64,000 bases of DNA from Eubacterium sp. 14-2 (GCF_000403845.2 NZ_KE159567.1:1248911-1312910); one strand, 5' to 3'; numbered from the stretch's first letter, positions 27,530 through 37,016 are shown. The notes: generated from the sequence alone by a model not told the origin. Numbers and translations are program-made.

Positions 27530-27745
27530 GTTCTTCTATAGGAAATTCCTCCGGATTTCCTATAGAAGAAAAGACAATTATCACACTGCGGCGGGAAAGA
27601 AATATGTCGCTAAAGCGACCCGCCGCAGGCGGAGAATCCTGCAAAGCAGGATTCTTTGTTCTTCTACAGGAAGACCCTGTCACGATAAAGCGCAAAGTGT
27701 CTTCCTGTAGAAGAACAAATAATATGCACACTCGTGCGAATAGAA
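27530..27745. repeat. Dispersed hairpin repeat, tandem copies 4a and 4b
   Basis: Copy 4a (27530-27656) has the CTTCTATAGGAAATTCC palindrome, then ACACTGCGGCGGG, GTCGCTAAAGCGAC, CCGCCGCAGGCGG and AATCCTGCAAAGCAGGATT. Copy 4b (27659-27713) is CTTCTACAGGAAGAC ... GTCTTCCTGTAGAAG with the CACGATAAAGCG loop, followed by ATGCACACTCGTGCGAATAG. The pair lies between the LytTR terminator and the spo0A control region. Confidence 0.75.
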
Positions 27746-27776
27746 AATGTCATTTTCCAAAAATGATACGACACAA

Positions 27777-27889
27777 TTCGACAAAATATATAATGATACA
27801 ATCGGTATGATAATAATGTTATGGTAAAAAAGCACTAATTTGACAAGGTTCGTGCGAATATGATAATATCAGGATTTCTTTGTCGAAAA
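27777..27889 (+). promoter_or_regulatory. Three 0A-box-like sites upstream of spo0A
   Basis: TTCGACAAAA (27777-27786, reverse TTTTGTCGAA), TTTGACAA (27839-27846, one mismatch) and TTTGTCGAAAA (27879-27889) match the Spo0A box core TGNCGAA. AGGATTT at 27871 could be the -35 of a sigma-H promoter, but its -10 is weak. Autoregulation of spo0A by phosphorylated Spo0A is well known in Bacillus and is inferred here. Confidence 0.6.
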
Positions 27890-27990
27890 TCGGAGAAATC
27901 TTTTTATTGAAGGAATATTTATTTGCGGATATAATACAAATAGTTGCCTTTTATGAGAGATTATTATGAAAACCAACAGGAGGATTTAGC

Positions 27991-28791
27991 GTGGAAAAAT
28001 TAAATGTGGCAATTGCAGATGACAATGAGAGAATGCTGAGGGAATTGGGAGACATCGTAAAAAGCGACGAAGAACTTCAGGTAGTGGGAACAGCGAAAGA
28101 TGGAGAAGAAGCATACGAAATGATAAAAAAGAAGGAACCGGACGTGGTATTGCTTGACATTGTTATGCCCAAACTGGACGGGCTGACAGTGATGGACAAA
28201 ATCAGAAGCGACAAAAATATCAAAAAACATCCGGCGTTTATTATAATAACCGCAATTGGACAGGAAAAAATCACAGAGGACGCATTTTCCCTGGGGGCAG
28301 ATTACTACATTATGAAACCTTTTGACAACGAAGTGGTGCTGAACCGTATCAAGCATGTGCGGAATTCGGAACTGCGCAGAGTAGCAGAAGTACGGAAAGT
28401 CAATGCCTATGAGAAAAAGCAGGATCTGGAAGAGCGGAATCTGGAAAGCGATGTGACAAATATTATCCACGAAATCGGAGTACCTGCTCATATCAAAGGC
28501 TATCAGTATCTGCGTGAAGCCATCATCATGTCGGTACAGGATATGGAAATGCTGAATTCCATTACCAAAATCCTGTATCCTTCCATTGCAAAGAAGTATC
28601 AGACCACGCCAAGCCGGGTGGAACGGGCAATCCGGCATGCCATTGAGGTTGCATGGAGCAGAGGAAAAATGGACACTATTGATGAATTATTTGGTTATAC
28701 GATTCACAATGGGAAAGGAAAACCTACAAATTCTGAATTTATAGCTTTAATTGCGGACAAAATTCGGTTAGAATATAAGCTGAGAGAATAA
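27991..28791 (+). CDS. spo0A: Sporulation master regulator Spo0A
   Basis: 266 residues from a GTG start behind AGGAGG. The receiver domain has the acidic pocket ADDN (9-12) and phospho-acceptor Asp56. The C-terminal domain carries the family-specific [18 protein letters not shown] and the recognition helix [17 protein letters not shown]. Phosphorylated Spo0A commits the cell to sporulation and affects solvent and motility genes. spoIVB, which commonly precedes spo0A in clostridia, is absent from this locus. glgA follows after 16 bp, perhaps co-transcribed, linking sporulation control with glycogen storage. Confidence 0.97.
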   Translation: MEKLNVAIADDNERMLRELGDIVKSDEELQVVGTAKDGEEAYEMIKKKEPDVVLLDIVMPKLDGLTVMDKIRSDKNIKKHPAFIIITAIGQEKITEDAFSLGADYYIMKPFDNEVVLNRIKHVRNSELRRVAEVRKVNAYEKKQDLEERNLESDVTNIIHEIGVPAHIKGYQYLREAIIMSVQDMEMLNSITKILYPSIAKKYQTTPSRVERAIRHAIEVAWSRGKMDTIDELFGYTIHNGKGKPTNSEFIALIADKIRLEYKLRE

Positions 28792-28807
28792 GTAGGAGGT
28801 TTTTTAC

Positions 28808-30244
28808 ATGAAGAAGATACTCTTTGCAGCATCCGAGGGAAATCCTTTTGTCAAGACCGGCGGCCTGGCAGATGTAACGGGGGCTTTGCCGAAATATCTG
28901 GATCAGGAAACATTTGATGTAAGGATCATTCTGCCAAAATATCTGTGTATTCCGGAAGAATACCGGCAGAATATGAAATATGTGACTGAATTTCATGCAG
29001 ATATGCCAAGAGAGCAGGAATACATAGGAATTTATGAGGCCAGTGTGGAGGGGGTTCATTATTACTTTATAGATAATGAGCATTATTTTGCCGGAAACGG
29101 TCCTTATAATCAGATTTTTGAAGATGTAAACAAATTCGCATTTTTCTGCAGGGCAGTGCTTGCCAGTCTGCCGGAACTGGGATTCTGTCCGGATATCATA
29201 CACTGTCATGACTGGCAGACAGCGCTGATTCCCGTGTTTCTGGATGCATTTTACCGGGAAAGTGCATTTTATCGGAATATCCGTACCGTGCTGACTATTC
29301 ACAATCAGAAATTTCAGGGGCGCTGGCGGATTGATGATATTGAAAACTGCCGGGACCTGCCTTCTCATTACCGTTATGGAGCCATGGAAGCCTATGGGGA
29401 AACAAATTTTCTGAAGGCCGGAATCCTTCATGCAAACCGGGTCAATGCAGTCAGTGAGACTTATGCCAGAGAAATTCAGGGCCAGCAGGGCGGAGAAGGG
29501 CTGGACGGCGTAATGCGGGAGATTTCCGGAAAACTTTCCGGTATTGTGAACGGGATTGACGTTGCCGAATACGATCCCAAAACAGATCCCCGGCTGAAAG
29601 CGAATTTCGATGTGAAAACCATTGCCAGGAAGAAACAGAATAAAGCTGCACTGCAGGCTGCACTGGGGCTTCGGAAGGACAGCTCCGCAATGGTAATCGG
29701 CATAGTGTCCAGACTGACCCGGCAGAAAGGATTTGAACTGGTCCGGGAGGTGTTAGAGGAAATGATGAACACCCTGAATGTGCAGGTGGCTGTACTGGGT
29801 ACCGGGGAAGAACAGTTTCAGGATTTTTTCCGGCATTTCGACTGGAAATATCCTGACCGGGTTTCTGCAACCATAGGATACAGTGAGGAAAAGGCCCATC
29901 TGATTTACGGCGGTGCAGATGCGTTTCTTATGCCTTCCCAGTTTGAGCCCTGCGGCCTGAGCCAGTTAATCAGTATGCGTTACGGTACCATTCCCATTGT
30001 CCGGGAGACAGGGGGACTGAAAGATACGGTGGAGCCTTATAATGAAATCTGGCATACAGGCAACGGATTCAGCTTTGCAAATTACAATGCTACGGAAATG
30101 CTCGCCATTGTCCGATATGCCTATGATGTGTTCTGCAACCATCCAAAGGACTGGAAAGCCATGATGAAGCGGTGTATGAGCGAGGATCATTCCTGGAAGA
30201 AGTCAGCCGGAAAGTACGAAAAGCTGTATCTTGAACTTGTATAA
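28808..30244 (+). CDS. glgA: Glycogen synthase (ADP-glucose)
   Basis: 478 residues, the usual GlgA length, of the GT5 family. The N-terminal KTGGLADVTGALPKYL (about 17-32) is the ADP-glucose-binding signature. The C-terminal domain has VSRLTRQKGF and PSQFEPCGLSQL with the conserved Glu. It adds glucose from ADP-glucose to the glycogen chain. The start has AGGAGG. No other glg gene is present here. Confidence 0.95.
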   Translation: MKKILFAASEGNPFVKTGGLADVTGALPKYLDQETFDVRIILPKYLCIPEEYRQNMKYVTEFHADMPREQEYIGIYEASVEGVHYYFIDNEHYFAGNGPYNQIFEDVNKFAFFCRAVLASLPELGFCPDIIHCHDWQTALIPVFLDAFYRESAFYRNIRTVLTIHNQKFQGRWRIDDIENCRDLPSHYRYGAMEAYGETNFLKAGILHANRVNAVSETYAREIQGQQGGEGLDGVMREISGKLSGIVNGIDVAEYDPKTDPRLKANFDVKTIARKKQNKAALQAALGLRKDSSAMVIGIVSRLTRQKGFELVREVLEEMMNTLNVQVAVLGTGEEQFQDFFRHFDWKYPDRVSATIGYSEEKAHLIYGGADAFLMPSQFEPCGLSQLISMRYGTIPIVRETGGLKDTVEPYNEIWHTGNGFSFANYNATEMLAIVRYAYDVFCNHPKDWKAMMKRCMSEDHSWKKSAGKYEKLYLELV

Positions 30245-30251
30245 AAATTTC

Positions 30252-30302
30252 TGCGGGAGCTGTCGGAAGCCAATACTGGCGGATACTCCCGCAATATTTT
30301 TC
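30252..30302. terminator. Terminator between convergent glgA and DUF5688 genes
   Basis: TGCGGGAG (30252-30259) pairs with CTCCCGCA (30286-30293), with an inner AAGCC/GGC pairing, and is followed by ATATTTTTC. It may serve both strands. Confidence 0.55.
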
Positions 30303-30315
30303 TGAAAGCAGGAAA

Positions 30316-31227
30316 TCAGTACAGGGAGAGCCGGCGTGAACTTCTGTCATAGAAATAGACACGGTCAGAGAGAATTTCTTCCGGCGAGACTTCAGCCAGG
30401 TTGATTTCGCCTACAATCCGGGGCAGTTCTCCGGGATTGCCTGCATGGGAGGCAGGGATGGCGATAACCTCATGAACGCTGCTGGGAAGGATGTAGAGAC
30501 TGTCCCTTAACTGGTCGGATACCTGTTTCAGTGCATCCTGATACAGGATGCAGCAGGCGCCGTTCAGACGCAGGTGATTGGTGAGCACATACATGGGAAC
30601 GCTTTCAGAGATCAGGGTATCCTGGGCAGAGCGGCGTTCTTCCTCCGGAAGGACGTCAAGGACAGGAAAGATAAGATCTGCCAGGGAATCGCAGCAGAAA
30701 GAGAGCAGAAGAGGCGTATTCTGCCGGGCCAGGGAGAACAGCGTATCCACAGAGATGTTCCAGTAATCCAGATGTTCATGAAAAATGGGAATGGATGCGT
30801 TTTTACCGGACCTCTCCTGTATCAGACAATAGAATACAATGGCAAGGTCCATCCAGGGCAGATGGGGAACTTCTTTCAGAAGTTCTCTGTTTTTTTCGTA
30901 GTGAATCAGTTTATAGACAATTCGGGATCGGATATTTTCAAAACAGGTGAAAAAGGAAGTGTCCACAGTCCGAACACTGCAGTGTTCATAATAATAGCGG
31001 AGAATACAGGACTGCAGGGCGGAAAAGGAAGTGCCCTGCTGATAACTCTTGTAATAATGGTTCAGATAAATGGCGGGGGAAACATTACTGCCTGGCTCCA
31101 GAATTGTGAGGCCGTCCAGCAGAATATGATTGTTATGAGAGAAAGGGCGAATGGTAATACAGGTGCCCGCAGGGAACAGCTCTCTCAGACTGGTGACAAG
31201 CTGCTGTTTAAATTCTTCGTATGTCAT
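30316..31227 (-). CDS. DUF5688 family protein
   Basis: 303 residues starting MTYEEFKQQLVTSLRELFP at 31227 (AGGAGG upstream); the open frame continues further without a good site. The pattern of N-terminal helix, the NHYYKSYQQGTSF segment near 75 and the C-terminal LYILPSSVHEVIAIP matches DUF5688, a family largely confined to Lachnospiraceae. No signal peptide or catalytic motif is evident. Function unknown. It is a single-gene unit with its own promoter. Confidence 0.75.
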   Translation of the reverse strand: MTYEEFKQQLVTSLRELFPAGTCITIRPFSHNNHILLDGLTILEPGSNVSPAIYLNHYYKSYQQGTSFSALQSCILRYYYEHCSVRTVDTSFFTCFENIRSRIVYKLIHYEKNRELLKEVPHLPWMDLAIVFYCLIQERSGKNASIPIFHEHLDYWNISVDTLFSLARQNTPLLLSFCCDSLADLIFPVLDVLPEEERRSAQDTLISESVPMYVLTNHLRLNGACCILYQDALKQVSDQLRDSLYILPSSVHEVIAIPASHAGNPGELPRIVGEINLAEVSPEEILSDRVYFYDRSSRRLSLY

Positions 31228-31268
31228 AATACCTCCTGTGCTGTGCTGGCAGCCTGGAAGATTATGTT

Positions 31269-31321
31269 TCACACAGATTCTGTGTGGGCTTAACTGTACC
31301 ATGAAAACCGGGAAAATGCAA
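31269..31321 (-). promoter_or_regulatory. Promoter and palindrome for the DUF5688 gene
   Basis: On the minus strand TTGCAT (31321-31316), a 17-bp spacer and TACAGT (31298-31293) form a sigma-A promoter. CACACAG-ATT-CTGTGTG, a perfect dyad at 31271-31287, lies just downstream and could be an operator or 5'-leader hairpin. The remaining 31,322-31,480 stretch shows no gene. Confidence 0.5.
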
Positions 31322-31483
31322 GAGTAAATTACGGGAAATTGCGTCTGTGCCGCCAGAGCTATTTTGATTTTCCATATTACTGCATTGATATCTGTATGCA
31401 GAAACCAAATGCAGGTGGTATCTGTGCAACCATTTACGGTACGAAATACTTTATGAATACAGAAAAACAGTAAGCAATAAAAA

Positions 31484-31529
31484 GGTGCTGCAAAATCATC
31501 TGTTATGATAATTTTGCAGCACCTTTTTT
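31484..31529 (+). terminator. Strong rho-independent terminator
   Basis: GGTGCTGCAAAATCAT and ATGATAATTTTGCAGCACC form a long hairpin followed by six T. It has no obvious upstream gene on the plus strand, so it may end a small unannotated transcript starting after 31,320. Confidence 0.75.
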
Positions 31530-31672
31530 GTCTTATAGGAAAGACCTTGTCACACTAACGCGTGAAAGTGTTTTCCTATAAGACAAAATAATTATCGCAC
31601 TGCGGCGGAAAAGAAATATGTCGCTAAAGCGACCCGCCGCAGGCGGAGAATGCGCATGGCGCATTCTTTTTT
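31529..31672. repeat. Dispersed hairpin repeat, copy 5
   Basis: GTCTTATAGGAAAGAC ... TTTTCCTATAAGAC encloses CACACTAACGCGTG. It is followed by GCACTGCGGCGG, GTCGCTAAAGCGAC, CCGCCGCAGGCGG and the terminal hairpin GAATGCGCATGGCGCATTC with TTTTTT. It is almost colinear with copies 1 and 4a and sits just downstream of potD on the convergent side. Confidence 0.75.
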
Positions 31673-31726
31673 ATTTATCCGCAATTAATATTAAGTATGG
31701 CAGTCCGCCTGTTTTGTTTTTTCCAT

Positions 31727-32833
31727 TCAGTCCGCTGCCTTGACTTCTTTCCAGAGCAGATTCAGCTTCATGGTGGCTTCGTCGTCCAGGGGTTTTAACA
31801 CTTCGCAGTTGTCCAGAGTTTCTTTCGGAGGGAAAATCGTGGTATTTTCCTGCAGTTCCTCATCCAGGGATTCTCTGGTTCTGATGTTTGGGGTGGCATA
31901 ATACACATAGTCAAAATTCATCATGGAGATATCTTCCCGGCACAGGAAATTCAGGAATTTTTCGGCATTTTCTTTCTGTTTTGCAGATTTTGGAATAAAC
32001 CAGGAATCAATCCACATATTAGAACCCTCTTCCGGTACGGAAAAAGCAAGTTTGTCATTAAATTCCAGTGCATAGCCTGCCTCTCCGGAATAGACAACGG
32101 CCATGGCGGCGTTATTTCCAATCATTTCGTCCTGGGCTTCATCCACCAGATAGGAATAGACCAGAGGTTTCTGCTGAATCAGCATATCCTGCGCCTGTTT
32201 CAGGGCTTTTTCATCTGTGGTATTCAGAGATTCTCCCAGCAGTTTCAGGGGTACCATGAAAGAGTCCCGGACAGAGTCTGCCATGATAATCTGTCCGCTG
32301 TATGCTTCATCCCACAGAATATTCCAGGAATTTACTCTGGATTCATCTACCATGTCTTTGTTATAGAGAATTCCTACTGTTCCGAAAAAATAGGGAATGG
32401 TATATTTGTTTTCCGGGTCAAAGGATTTTGAAAAATCAAAATAGTCGGAATCCAGGTTTTCTTTCAGAGGGATATTGTCAAAATTCAGTTCCTGAACTTC
32501 TCCTTCCTGAATCAGTTTTTCCACCATGTAATCTGAGGTACAGATTAAATCGTAGTCAATGGCGCCGGCCCGGTATTTGGTGTACATATTTTCCGGTGTA
32601 ATATATTCCTCATATTCCACTTTAATGCCTGTTTCTTCCTCAAACATTTTAATGGCTTCCGGTTCCAGGTATTTTCCGTAATTCAGGATGGTCAGGGTGT
32701 TTTCTGAGTCTTTGCCGCAGCCTGATAAAAGAGGGAGGGCAAATGCGGCCAGCAGCAGTATTTTATTCCGGTTCCTGTGAAGAAATCTGCGTATTCCGGA
32801 AATTTTGAGGGGGAAATGTGATGTATGTTTCAT
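31727..32833 (-). CDS. potD: Polyamine ABC transporter substrate-binding lipoprotein
   Basis: 368 residues with a lipoprotein signal (LLSGC lipobox near residue 38) preceded by a basic, hydrophobic N-terminus. The mature protein starts with the family pattern TLTILNYGKYLEPE and EEETGIKVEYEEY. It binds spermidine or putrescine outside the cell and delivers it to PotBC. It is the last gene of the operon and overlaps potC by four bases. Confidence 0.92.
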   Translation of the reverse strand: MKHTSHFPLKISGIRRFLHRNRNKILLLAAFALPLLSGCGKDSENTLTILNYGKYLEPEAIKMFEEETGIKVEYEEYITPENMYTKYRAGAIDYDLICTSDYMVEKLIQEGEVQELNFDNIPLKENLDSDYFDFSKSFDPENKYTIPYFFGTVGILYNKDMVDESRVNSWNILWDEAYSGQIIMADSVRDSFMVPLKLLGESLNTTDEKALKQAQDMLIQQKPLVYSYLVDEAQDEMIGNNAAMAVVYSGEAGYALEFNDKLAFSVPEEGSNMWIDSWFIPKSAKQKENAEKFLNFLCREDISMMNFDYVYYATPNIRTRESLDEELQENTTIFPPKETLDNCEVLKPLDDEATMKLNLLWKEVKAAD

Positions 32834-33621
32834 GGGGACAGTTCTCCTTTTTTCTCTTTGCGGGCGGAAGGTCCGAAGTTCATAAACAGCAGCAGTACCA
32901 GAGCCAGTAAAAATAAAATGGTGGACAGGGCGTACATTTCCGGCCGAATGCCTTTGCGCATTTCCGTATAAATCATGGTGGACAGGGTGTTGATGCCTGC
33001 GCCTTTGGTGAAATAGGTAACGGAGAAATCATCCAGCGACATGGTCATTGCCATGAGAAAGCCGGAAAGCACGCCAGGACGTATCTGGGGCCAGATGATT
33101 TTGACAAAAGCATACAGGGGCGTAGCGCCTAAATCCAGTGCGGCTTCGTAAGTGGTGCGGCTGCTCTGTTTCAGCCGGGGAAGCACATTCAGGATAACAT
33201 AGGGGATGTTAAAGGTAATATGTGCAATCAACACCGTGTTCATGCCCAGTCTGGTAAAACGAACAAACAGAAGCATCATGGAAATGCCTGTAACAATATC
33301 CGCGTTAAGCAGCGGAATATTGGTGGCGCCGATCATAATGGCCTGACTGCGTTTTTTCATGGCGTCAATGCCCAGAGCTGCCAGGGTACCCAGAAGGGTG
33401 GCAAACAGGGCGGAAGCCAGAGAAATCAGAACGGTGGTTCCAAAAGCTGCCATAATGGTACTGTCAGAAAAAAGGTTTTTGTACCATTTCAGGGTAAATC
33501 CTCCCCATTGTACTCTGGTTTTGGAGTCATTAAAGGACAGAATAATCAGCACCACAATGGGGAGGTACAAAAACAGAAAAATAATGGCCAGATATATCCG
33601 TTCCGCAGATTTTTTTACCAT
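32830..33621 (-). CDS. potC: Polyamine ABC transporter permease
   Basis: 263 residues with six predicted membrane segments and the ABC permease EAA loop (AALDLGATPLYAFVKIIWPQI around 170-190). It forms the channel with PotB. It overlaps potB by seven bases, consistent with translational coupling; GGAGG precedes the start. Confidence 0.92.
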   Translation of the reverse strand: MVKKSAERIYLAIIFLFLYLPIVVLIILSFNDSKTRVQWGGFTLKWYKNLFSDSTIMAAFGTTVLISLASALFATLLGTLAALGIDAMKKRSQAIMIGATNIPLLNADIVTGISMMLLFVRFTRLGMNTVLIAHITFNIPYVILNVLPRLKQSSRTTYEAALDLGATPLYAFVKIIWPQIRPGVLSGFLMAMTMSLDDFSVTYFTKGAGINTLSTMIYTEMRKGIRPEMYALSTILFLLALVLLLFMNFGPSARKEKKGELSP

Positions 33622-34436
33622 ACGCCGGCACCTCCTTCGTCTCCCTTAGAACTCATCAGGGCCATACTTGCAATGACAAATACCATCAGTACCAGTGAAA
33701 GGCCGGAGCCCAGGTTCCAGTTGTATTCCTGCATAAAGGCCTGTTCAATCACATTTCCGATAAGCAGTACCTTGCCGCCCCCCAGAAGGTCGGAAATGGC
33801 GAAAGAAGTCAGAGCCGGAACAAATACCATGGTAATGCCGCTGATAACCCCGGACATGGTAAGGGGCACAATAATTTTAAAAAATATGGTTACGCTTCCC
33901 GCGCCCAGATCTCTGGCGGCTTCAATAATATCCGGCTGAATCCGCGCCATGGCATTATAGACAGGAAGTATCATAAAAGGAAGAAAATCATACACCATGC
34001 AGAAAACCACGGCAAAGGGCGTATTTAAAATATCCAGAGGCGGAAGGTGCAGGGTGCTCAGAAAAGTATTGATGACACCGTTGTTAGACAGAAGCATCCG
34101 CCAGGCCAGAATACGCAGCATGAAATTCATCCACATGGGCAGGATAAAAATAAATACAATAAATCCCTGTCGTCTGATTTTCATTTTGTTTAAAATCATG
34201 GCAAGAGGATAAGCCAGAATCAGGCAGATTCCGGTACAGATCAGTGCCAGCTTCAGGGAGAGCAAAAGTGCCTTCATATGGATGGAGGCAGATATGGATG
34301 TGATATTCAACAGGGTAAAATGGCCGCTGGTGGTGGTAAAGGCATAATAAAGTATCATTACCACCGGAAGCAGGATAAATCCTGCCATCCATAAGAGATA
34401 TGGCCCCGTCAGGAGCTGTCTTTTCAGGTTACGCAT
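33615..34436 (-). CDS. potB: Polyamine ABC transporter permease
   Basis: 273 residues starting [17 protein letters not shown] at 34436; an in-frame ATG at 34460 has a weaker site. Six membrane segments and the EAA loop ([22 protein letters not shown]) are present. It overlaps the end of potA by eight bases, so the genes are coupled. Confidence 0.9.
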   Translation of the reverse strand: MRNLKRQLLTGPYLLWMAGFILLPVVMILYYAFTTTSGHFTLLNITSISASIHMKALLLSLKLALICTGICLILAYPLAMILNKMKIRRQGFIVFIFILPMWMNFMLRILAWRMLLSNNGVINTFLSTLHLPPLDILNTPFAVVFCMVYDFLPFMILPVYNAMARIQPDIIEAARDLGAGSVTIFFKIIVPLTMSGVISGITMVFVPALTSFAISDLLGGGKVLLIGNVIEQAFMQEYNWNLGSGLSLVLMVFVIASMALMSSKGDEGGAGVW

Positions 34437-35502
34437 CTGATTCCACCGCCTTTTCGTCACTGGATTCCGGTTTGTTCATAATTTGGATATTAAAGGGGTC
34501 TACCCGTATGCCTACATGGGAACCCGGCTGATGCATCTGAGTGGTCTGTACCAGCCATTCAAAGCCATTGGCCTGAACCTCAATTTCCCAGTGGACGCCC
34601 TTGAAAATCAGGGAGATAACGTCTCCCTCCAGCATACCCTGTTCCGGGGCAACCAGTTCCACATCCTCCGGACGGATGACAACGTCTACCGGGGTGTTGC
34701 AGCCAAAGCCTTCGTCCACACAGGGGAAATTCACATCCAGAATTTTTACCAGACGGTCCTCCAGCATCAGGCCGTCAATAATATTGCTTTCCCCGATAAA
34801 GTCGGCCACAAAAGCATTGGTGGGTTCATTGTAAATATCTTCCGGGGTTCCGATCTGCTGGATGTAGCCCTGGTTCATAACCACAATGGTATCCGACATG
34901 GTGAGTGCTTCTTCCTGGTCGTGGGTAACGTAGACAAAGGTAATGCCCAGTTCATTTTTCAGGCGTATCAGTTCATACTGCATATCCTGCCGCAGCTTCA
35001 GATCCAGAGCGCCCAGCGGTTCGTCCAGAAGCAGGACCTTGGGCTCGTTTACAATAGCCCGGGCAATGGCAATCCGCTGCTGCTGGCCGCCGCTTAAGGA
35101 ATCCACGCTTCTTCGCTCAAAACCGTCCAGGTTCACCAGCTTTAAGGCGTATTTGATTTTATCATCAATGTAGGCTTTGCTTTTTTTACGGATTTTCAGT
35201 CCAAAGGCGATATTTTCCGCAATGGACATGTGGGGAAATAAAGCATATTTCTGAAATACCGTATTCAGCTGACGTTCGTTGGGAGCCAGGCCGGTAATGT
35301 CTTTGTCGTCAAATATTACAGTGCCTGTGTCAGGCGCTTCAAAACCGCCGATAATCCGGAGCGTAGTGGTTTTTCCGCAGCCGGAAGGGCCCAGTAAGGT
35401 GAGAAATTCATTTTCACGGATGTAAAGGTTCAGGTCGTCCAGAACCGTCTGTCCATCGTAAGATTTGGTAATATGCTGTAAATCAATCAGTCGCTTGCTC
35501 AT
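34429..35502 (-). CDS. potA: Polyamine ABC transporter ATP-binding protein
   Basis: 357 residues. Walker [13 protein letters not shown] (about 39-50), signature LSGGQQQR (about 139) and Walker [13 protein letters not shown] are intact. The C-terminal TOBE-type domain (about 270-350) senses regulation in PotA. It energises uptake through PotBC. The regulator gene lies 14 bp upstream in the same transcript. Confidence 0.94.
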   Translation of the reverse strand: MSKRLIDLQHITKSYDGQTVLDDLNLYIRENEFLTLLGPSGCGKTTTLRIIGGFEAPDTGTVIFDDKDITGLAPNERQLNTVFQKYALFPHMSIAENIAFGLKIRKKSKAYIDDKIKYALKLVNLDGFERRSVDSLSGGQQQRIAIARAIVNEPKVLLLDEPLGALDLKLRQDMQYELIRLKNELGITFVYVTHDQEEALTMSDTIVVMNQGYIQQIGTPEDIYNEPTNAFVADFIGESNIIDGLMLEDRLVKILDVNFPCVDEGFGCNTPVDVVIRPEDVELVAPEQGMLEGDVISLIFKGVHWEIEVQANGFEWLVQTTQMHQPGSHVGIRVDPFNIQIMNKPESSDEKAVESDA

Positions 35503-35516
35503 CGTTTGTTATCCTC

Positions 35517-36056
35517 CTAAAAGCTGGGGGGAGTGGAAACCCAGAGAATGGCCGCTTCCCTGCCGCTGTAATTTTCCAGATAGTGTTTTTTTCCTGCTTT
35601 AAAATAAAAGGATTCTCCCTGTCTGACCGTATAGGTTCTTCCGCCGTAGCAGAGACGTATGGAGCCTTTCAGTACATATCCGAATTCCTCGGCTTCATGG
35701 GGAAGCTGGATTTCGGAAGTTCCGTGGGGAGCCAGCGTCATAAGTACCGGTTCCATGGCATTTTTCTGGGCATTGGGAATGATCCATTTGATAGTATGGT
35801 GCAGATCCTCATTTTCCTTTATAAAATAGTCTTCCTGCTTAAATACAATCTGTTCCGGCTCCGGGTCGGAAAAAAACTCCGCCGGTGTGGTGCCGAGACA
35901 CTGTATAATGTCAAGAAGGGTGCCCACGGAAGGGGAGGTGAGGTTGCGCTCCAGCTGAGAAATAAATCCTTTGGAGAGTTCGCTGCGGTCTGCCAGCTCC
36001 TGCTGAGTCAGCCCGTACTGGATGCGCAGTTCTTTCATACGATGTCCAATGTCCAT
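35517..36056 (-). CDS. XRE-cupin regulator of the polyamine operon
   Basis: 179 residues from the ATG at 36056 (AAAGG nine bases upstream; the ATG at 36065 has no spacing). N-terminal Cro/CI helix-turn-helix (LTQQELADRSELSKGFISQL) and C-terminal cupin (about 110-178). Proteins of this build, such as PuuR, bind polyamines and repress polyamine genes; that role is inferred. It is the first gene of the pot operon, downstream of a 21-bp perfect inverted repeat. Confidence 0.88.
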   Translation of the reverse strand: MDIGHRMKELRIQYGLTQQELADRSELSKGFISQLERNLTSPSVGTLLDIIQCLGTTPAEFFSDPEPEQIVFKQEDYFIKENEDLHHTIKWIIPNAQKNAMEPVLMTLAPHGTSEIQLPHEAEEFGYVLKGSIRLCYGGRTYTVRQGESFYFKAGKKHYLENYSGREAAILWVSTPPSF

Positions 36057-36112
36057 GGAAATCATCCTTTCTGAATATAAACATAAAGTATAGTGATTGT
36101 AAAGTCAAACTG

Positions 36113-36157
36113 ATAATGTATTTTGTGTTTAATATTATTAAACACAAAATACATTAT
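36113..36157. promoter_or_regulatory. 21-bp perfect inverted repeat upstream of the pot operon
   Basis: Arms 36113-36133 and 36137-36157 are exact reverse complements around a 3-base loop (core TTTGTGTTTAAT / ATTAAACACAAA). It lies just upstream of a minus-strand TTGACT (36109-36104) with TATGTT 17 bp on. It is a probable operator for the XRE-cupin protein. The region also separates the tRNA transcript on the plus strand. Confidence 0.6.
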
Positions 36158-36212
36158 AAATGGAAACCAGAAAATGTCAATAGAAAAATTTTTAATTTTC
36201 CGGAAAAAAAGA

Positions 36213-36241
36213 TTGCAAAACTTTGTCAAAGCGGGTATAAT
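36213..36241 (+). promoter_or_regulatory. tRNA-Thr promoter
   Basis: TTGCAA (36213-36218), a 17-bp spacer and TATAAT (36236-36241), 50 bp upstream of the tRNA. It is a near-consensus sigma-A promoter. Confidence 0.75.
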
Positions 36242-36290
36242 AATTGAGAATTATCAATCACGGACGGAACAGAACAGTTCCGTGTCATAT

Positions 36291-36363
36291 GCCAAAGTGG
36301 CGCAGTTGGTAGCGCGTCGCATTCGTAATGCGCAGGTCGAGGGTTCGAGTCCCTTCTTTGGCT
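36291..36363 (+). tRNA. tRNA-Thr, anticodon CGU
   Basis: A 73-nt cloverleaf: acceptor GCCAAAG/CTTTGGC with discriminator T, D-arm GCGC-AGTTGGTA-GCGC, anticodon loop TTCGTAA (anticodon CGT at 36324-36326, reading ACG), and T-arm with TTCGAGT. One T/C mismatch closes the anticodon stem. CCA is not encoded. A terminator starts five bases after it. Confidence 0.95.
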
Positions 36364-36367
36364 GAAT

Positions 36368-36397
36368 GGGAGCTGTAAGGATTTACAGCTCCTTTTT
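36368..36397 (+). terminator. tRNA-Thr terminator
   Basis: GGAGCTGTAA pairs with TTACAGCTCC and is followed by TTTTTG. A half arm of the dispersed repeat (GTCTTACAGGAAAT, 36398-36411) follows. Confidence 0.85.
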
Positions 36398-36482
36398 GTC
36401 TTACAGGAAATATGTTCCCGTTCTGAAGTCTGAAAGGGTTTTTTTTGTATAACAGAAAATAAAGAAAGAGCAGGTGAATCAT

Positions 36483-37016
36483 ATGGAAGCATTGAGGAAA
36501 GAAGAATTTCATACGATAGAAGACATTTATGCGCTGCCGCAGGGGCAGCGGGCGGAGCTGATTGACGGACAGATTTATGATATGGCGCCTCCAGGCAGAA
36601 CACATCAGAGTCTGGTTCATATCCTGGACAGAACTATCGGAAATTATATTCAGGGCAGGGGAGGTGATTGTGAAGTATATCCGGCACCTTTTGCAGTGTT
36701 TCTGAATAAAGACGATTTTAATTATGTGGAACCGGATCTGTCTGTGATCTGTGACAGTTCCAGACTGGATGAAAAAGGATGCCACGGTGCGCCGGACTGG
36801 GTCATTGAAATTGTTTCTCCCGGCAGCAGACGAATGGATTATTTTATCAAACTGTTTAAATATCAGAGTGCGGGAGTCAGGGAATACTGGATTGCAGATC
36901 CGGAAAAGCAGCGTGTGGTGGTTTATAATTTTGAAAAGGAAACTACGGAAGAATATTCCTTTGAGGAAAGGATACCTGTTGGCATTTATGAGGACTTTTT
37001 TATAAAAATTCAGTAG
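36483..37016 (+). CDS. Uma2-family (DUF820) putative nuclease
   Basis: 177 residues from the ATG at 36483 (CAGGTG six bases upstream). Conserved PD-(D/E)xK-type features of the family are visible: RAELIDGQIYDM near 22, NYVEPDLSVICD near 77 (Asp), and PDWVIEIVSP near 102 (the E-x-V position). These proteins are predicted restriction-like endonucleases, many spread with mobile DNA. The role is unknown. Its last codons lie in a tandem 38-bp duplication that continues past the stop. Confidence 0.85.
   Translation: MEALRKEEFHTIEDIYALPQGQRAELIDGQIYDMAPPGRTHQSLVHILDRTIGNYIQGRGGDCEVYPAPFAVFLNKDDFNYVEPDLSVICDSSRLDEKGCHGAPDWVIEIVSPGSRRMDYFIKLFKYQSAGVREYWIADPEKQRVVVYNFEKETTEEYSFEERIPVGIYEDFFIKIQ

Noticed and set aside
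31303-31470. Coding-like frame ending CATIYGTKYFMNTEKQ before the 31484 terminator
   Set aside because: It stays open for about 55 codons and has a terminator after it, but there is no ATG or ribosome site and no recognisable family. I left it as noncoding, though a small transcript is possible.
5887-31672. CRISPR array made of the recurring hairpin repeats
   Set aside because: Copies are kilobases apart, not regularly spaced, differ in stem sequence, and no cas gene is near.
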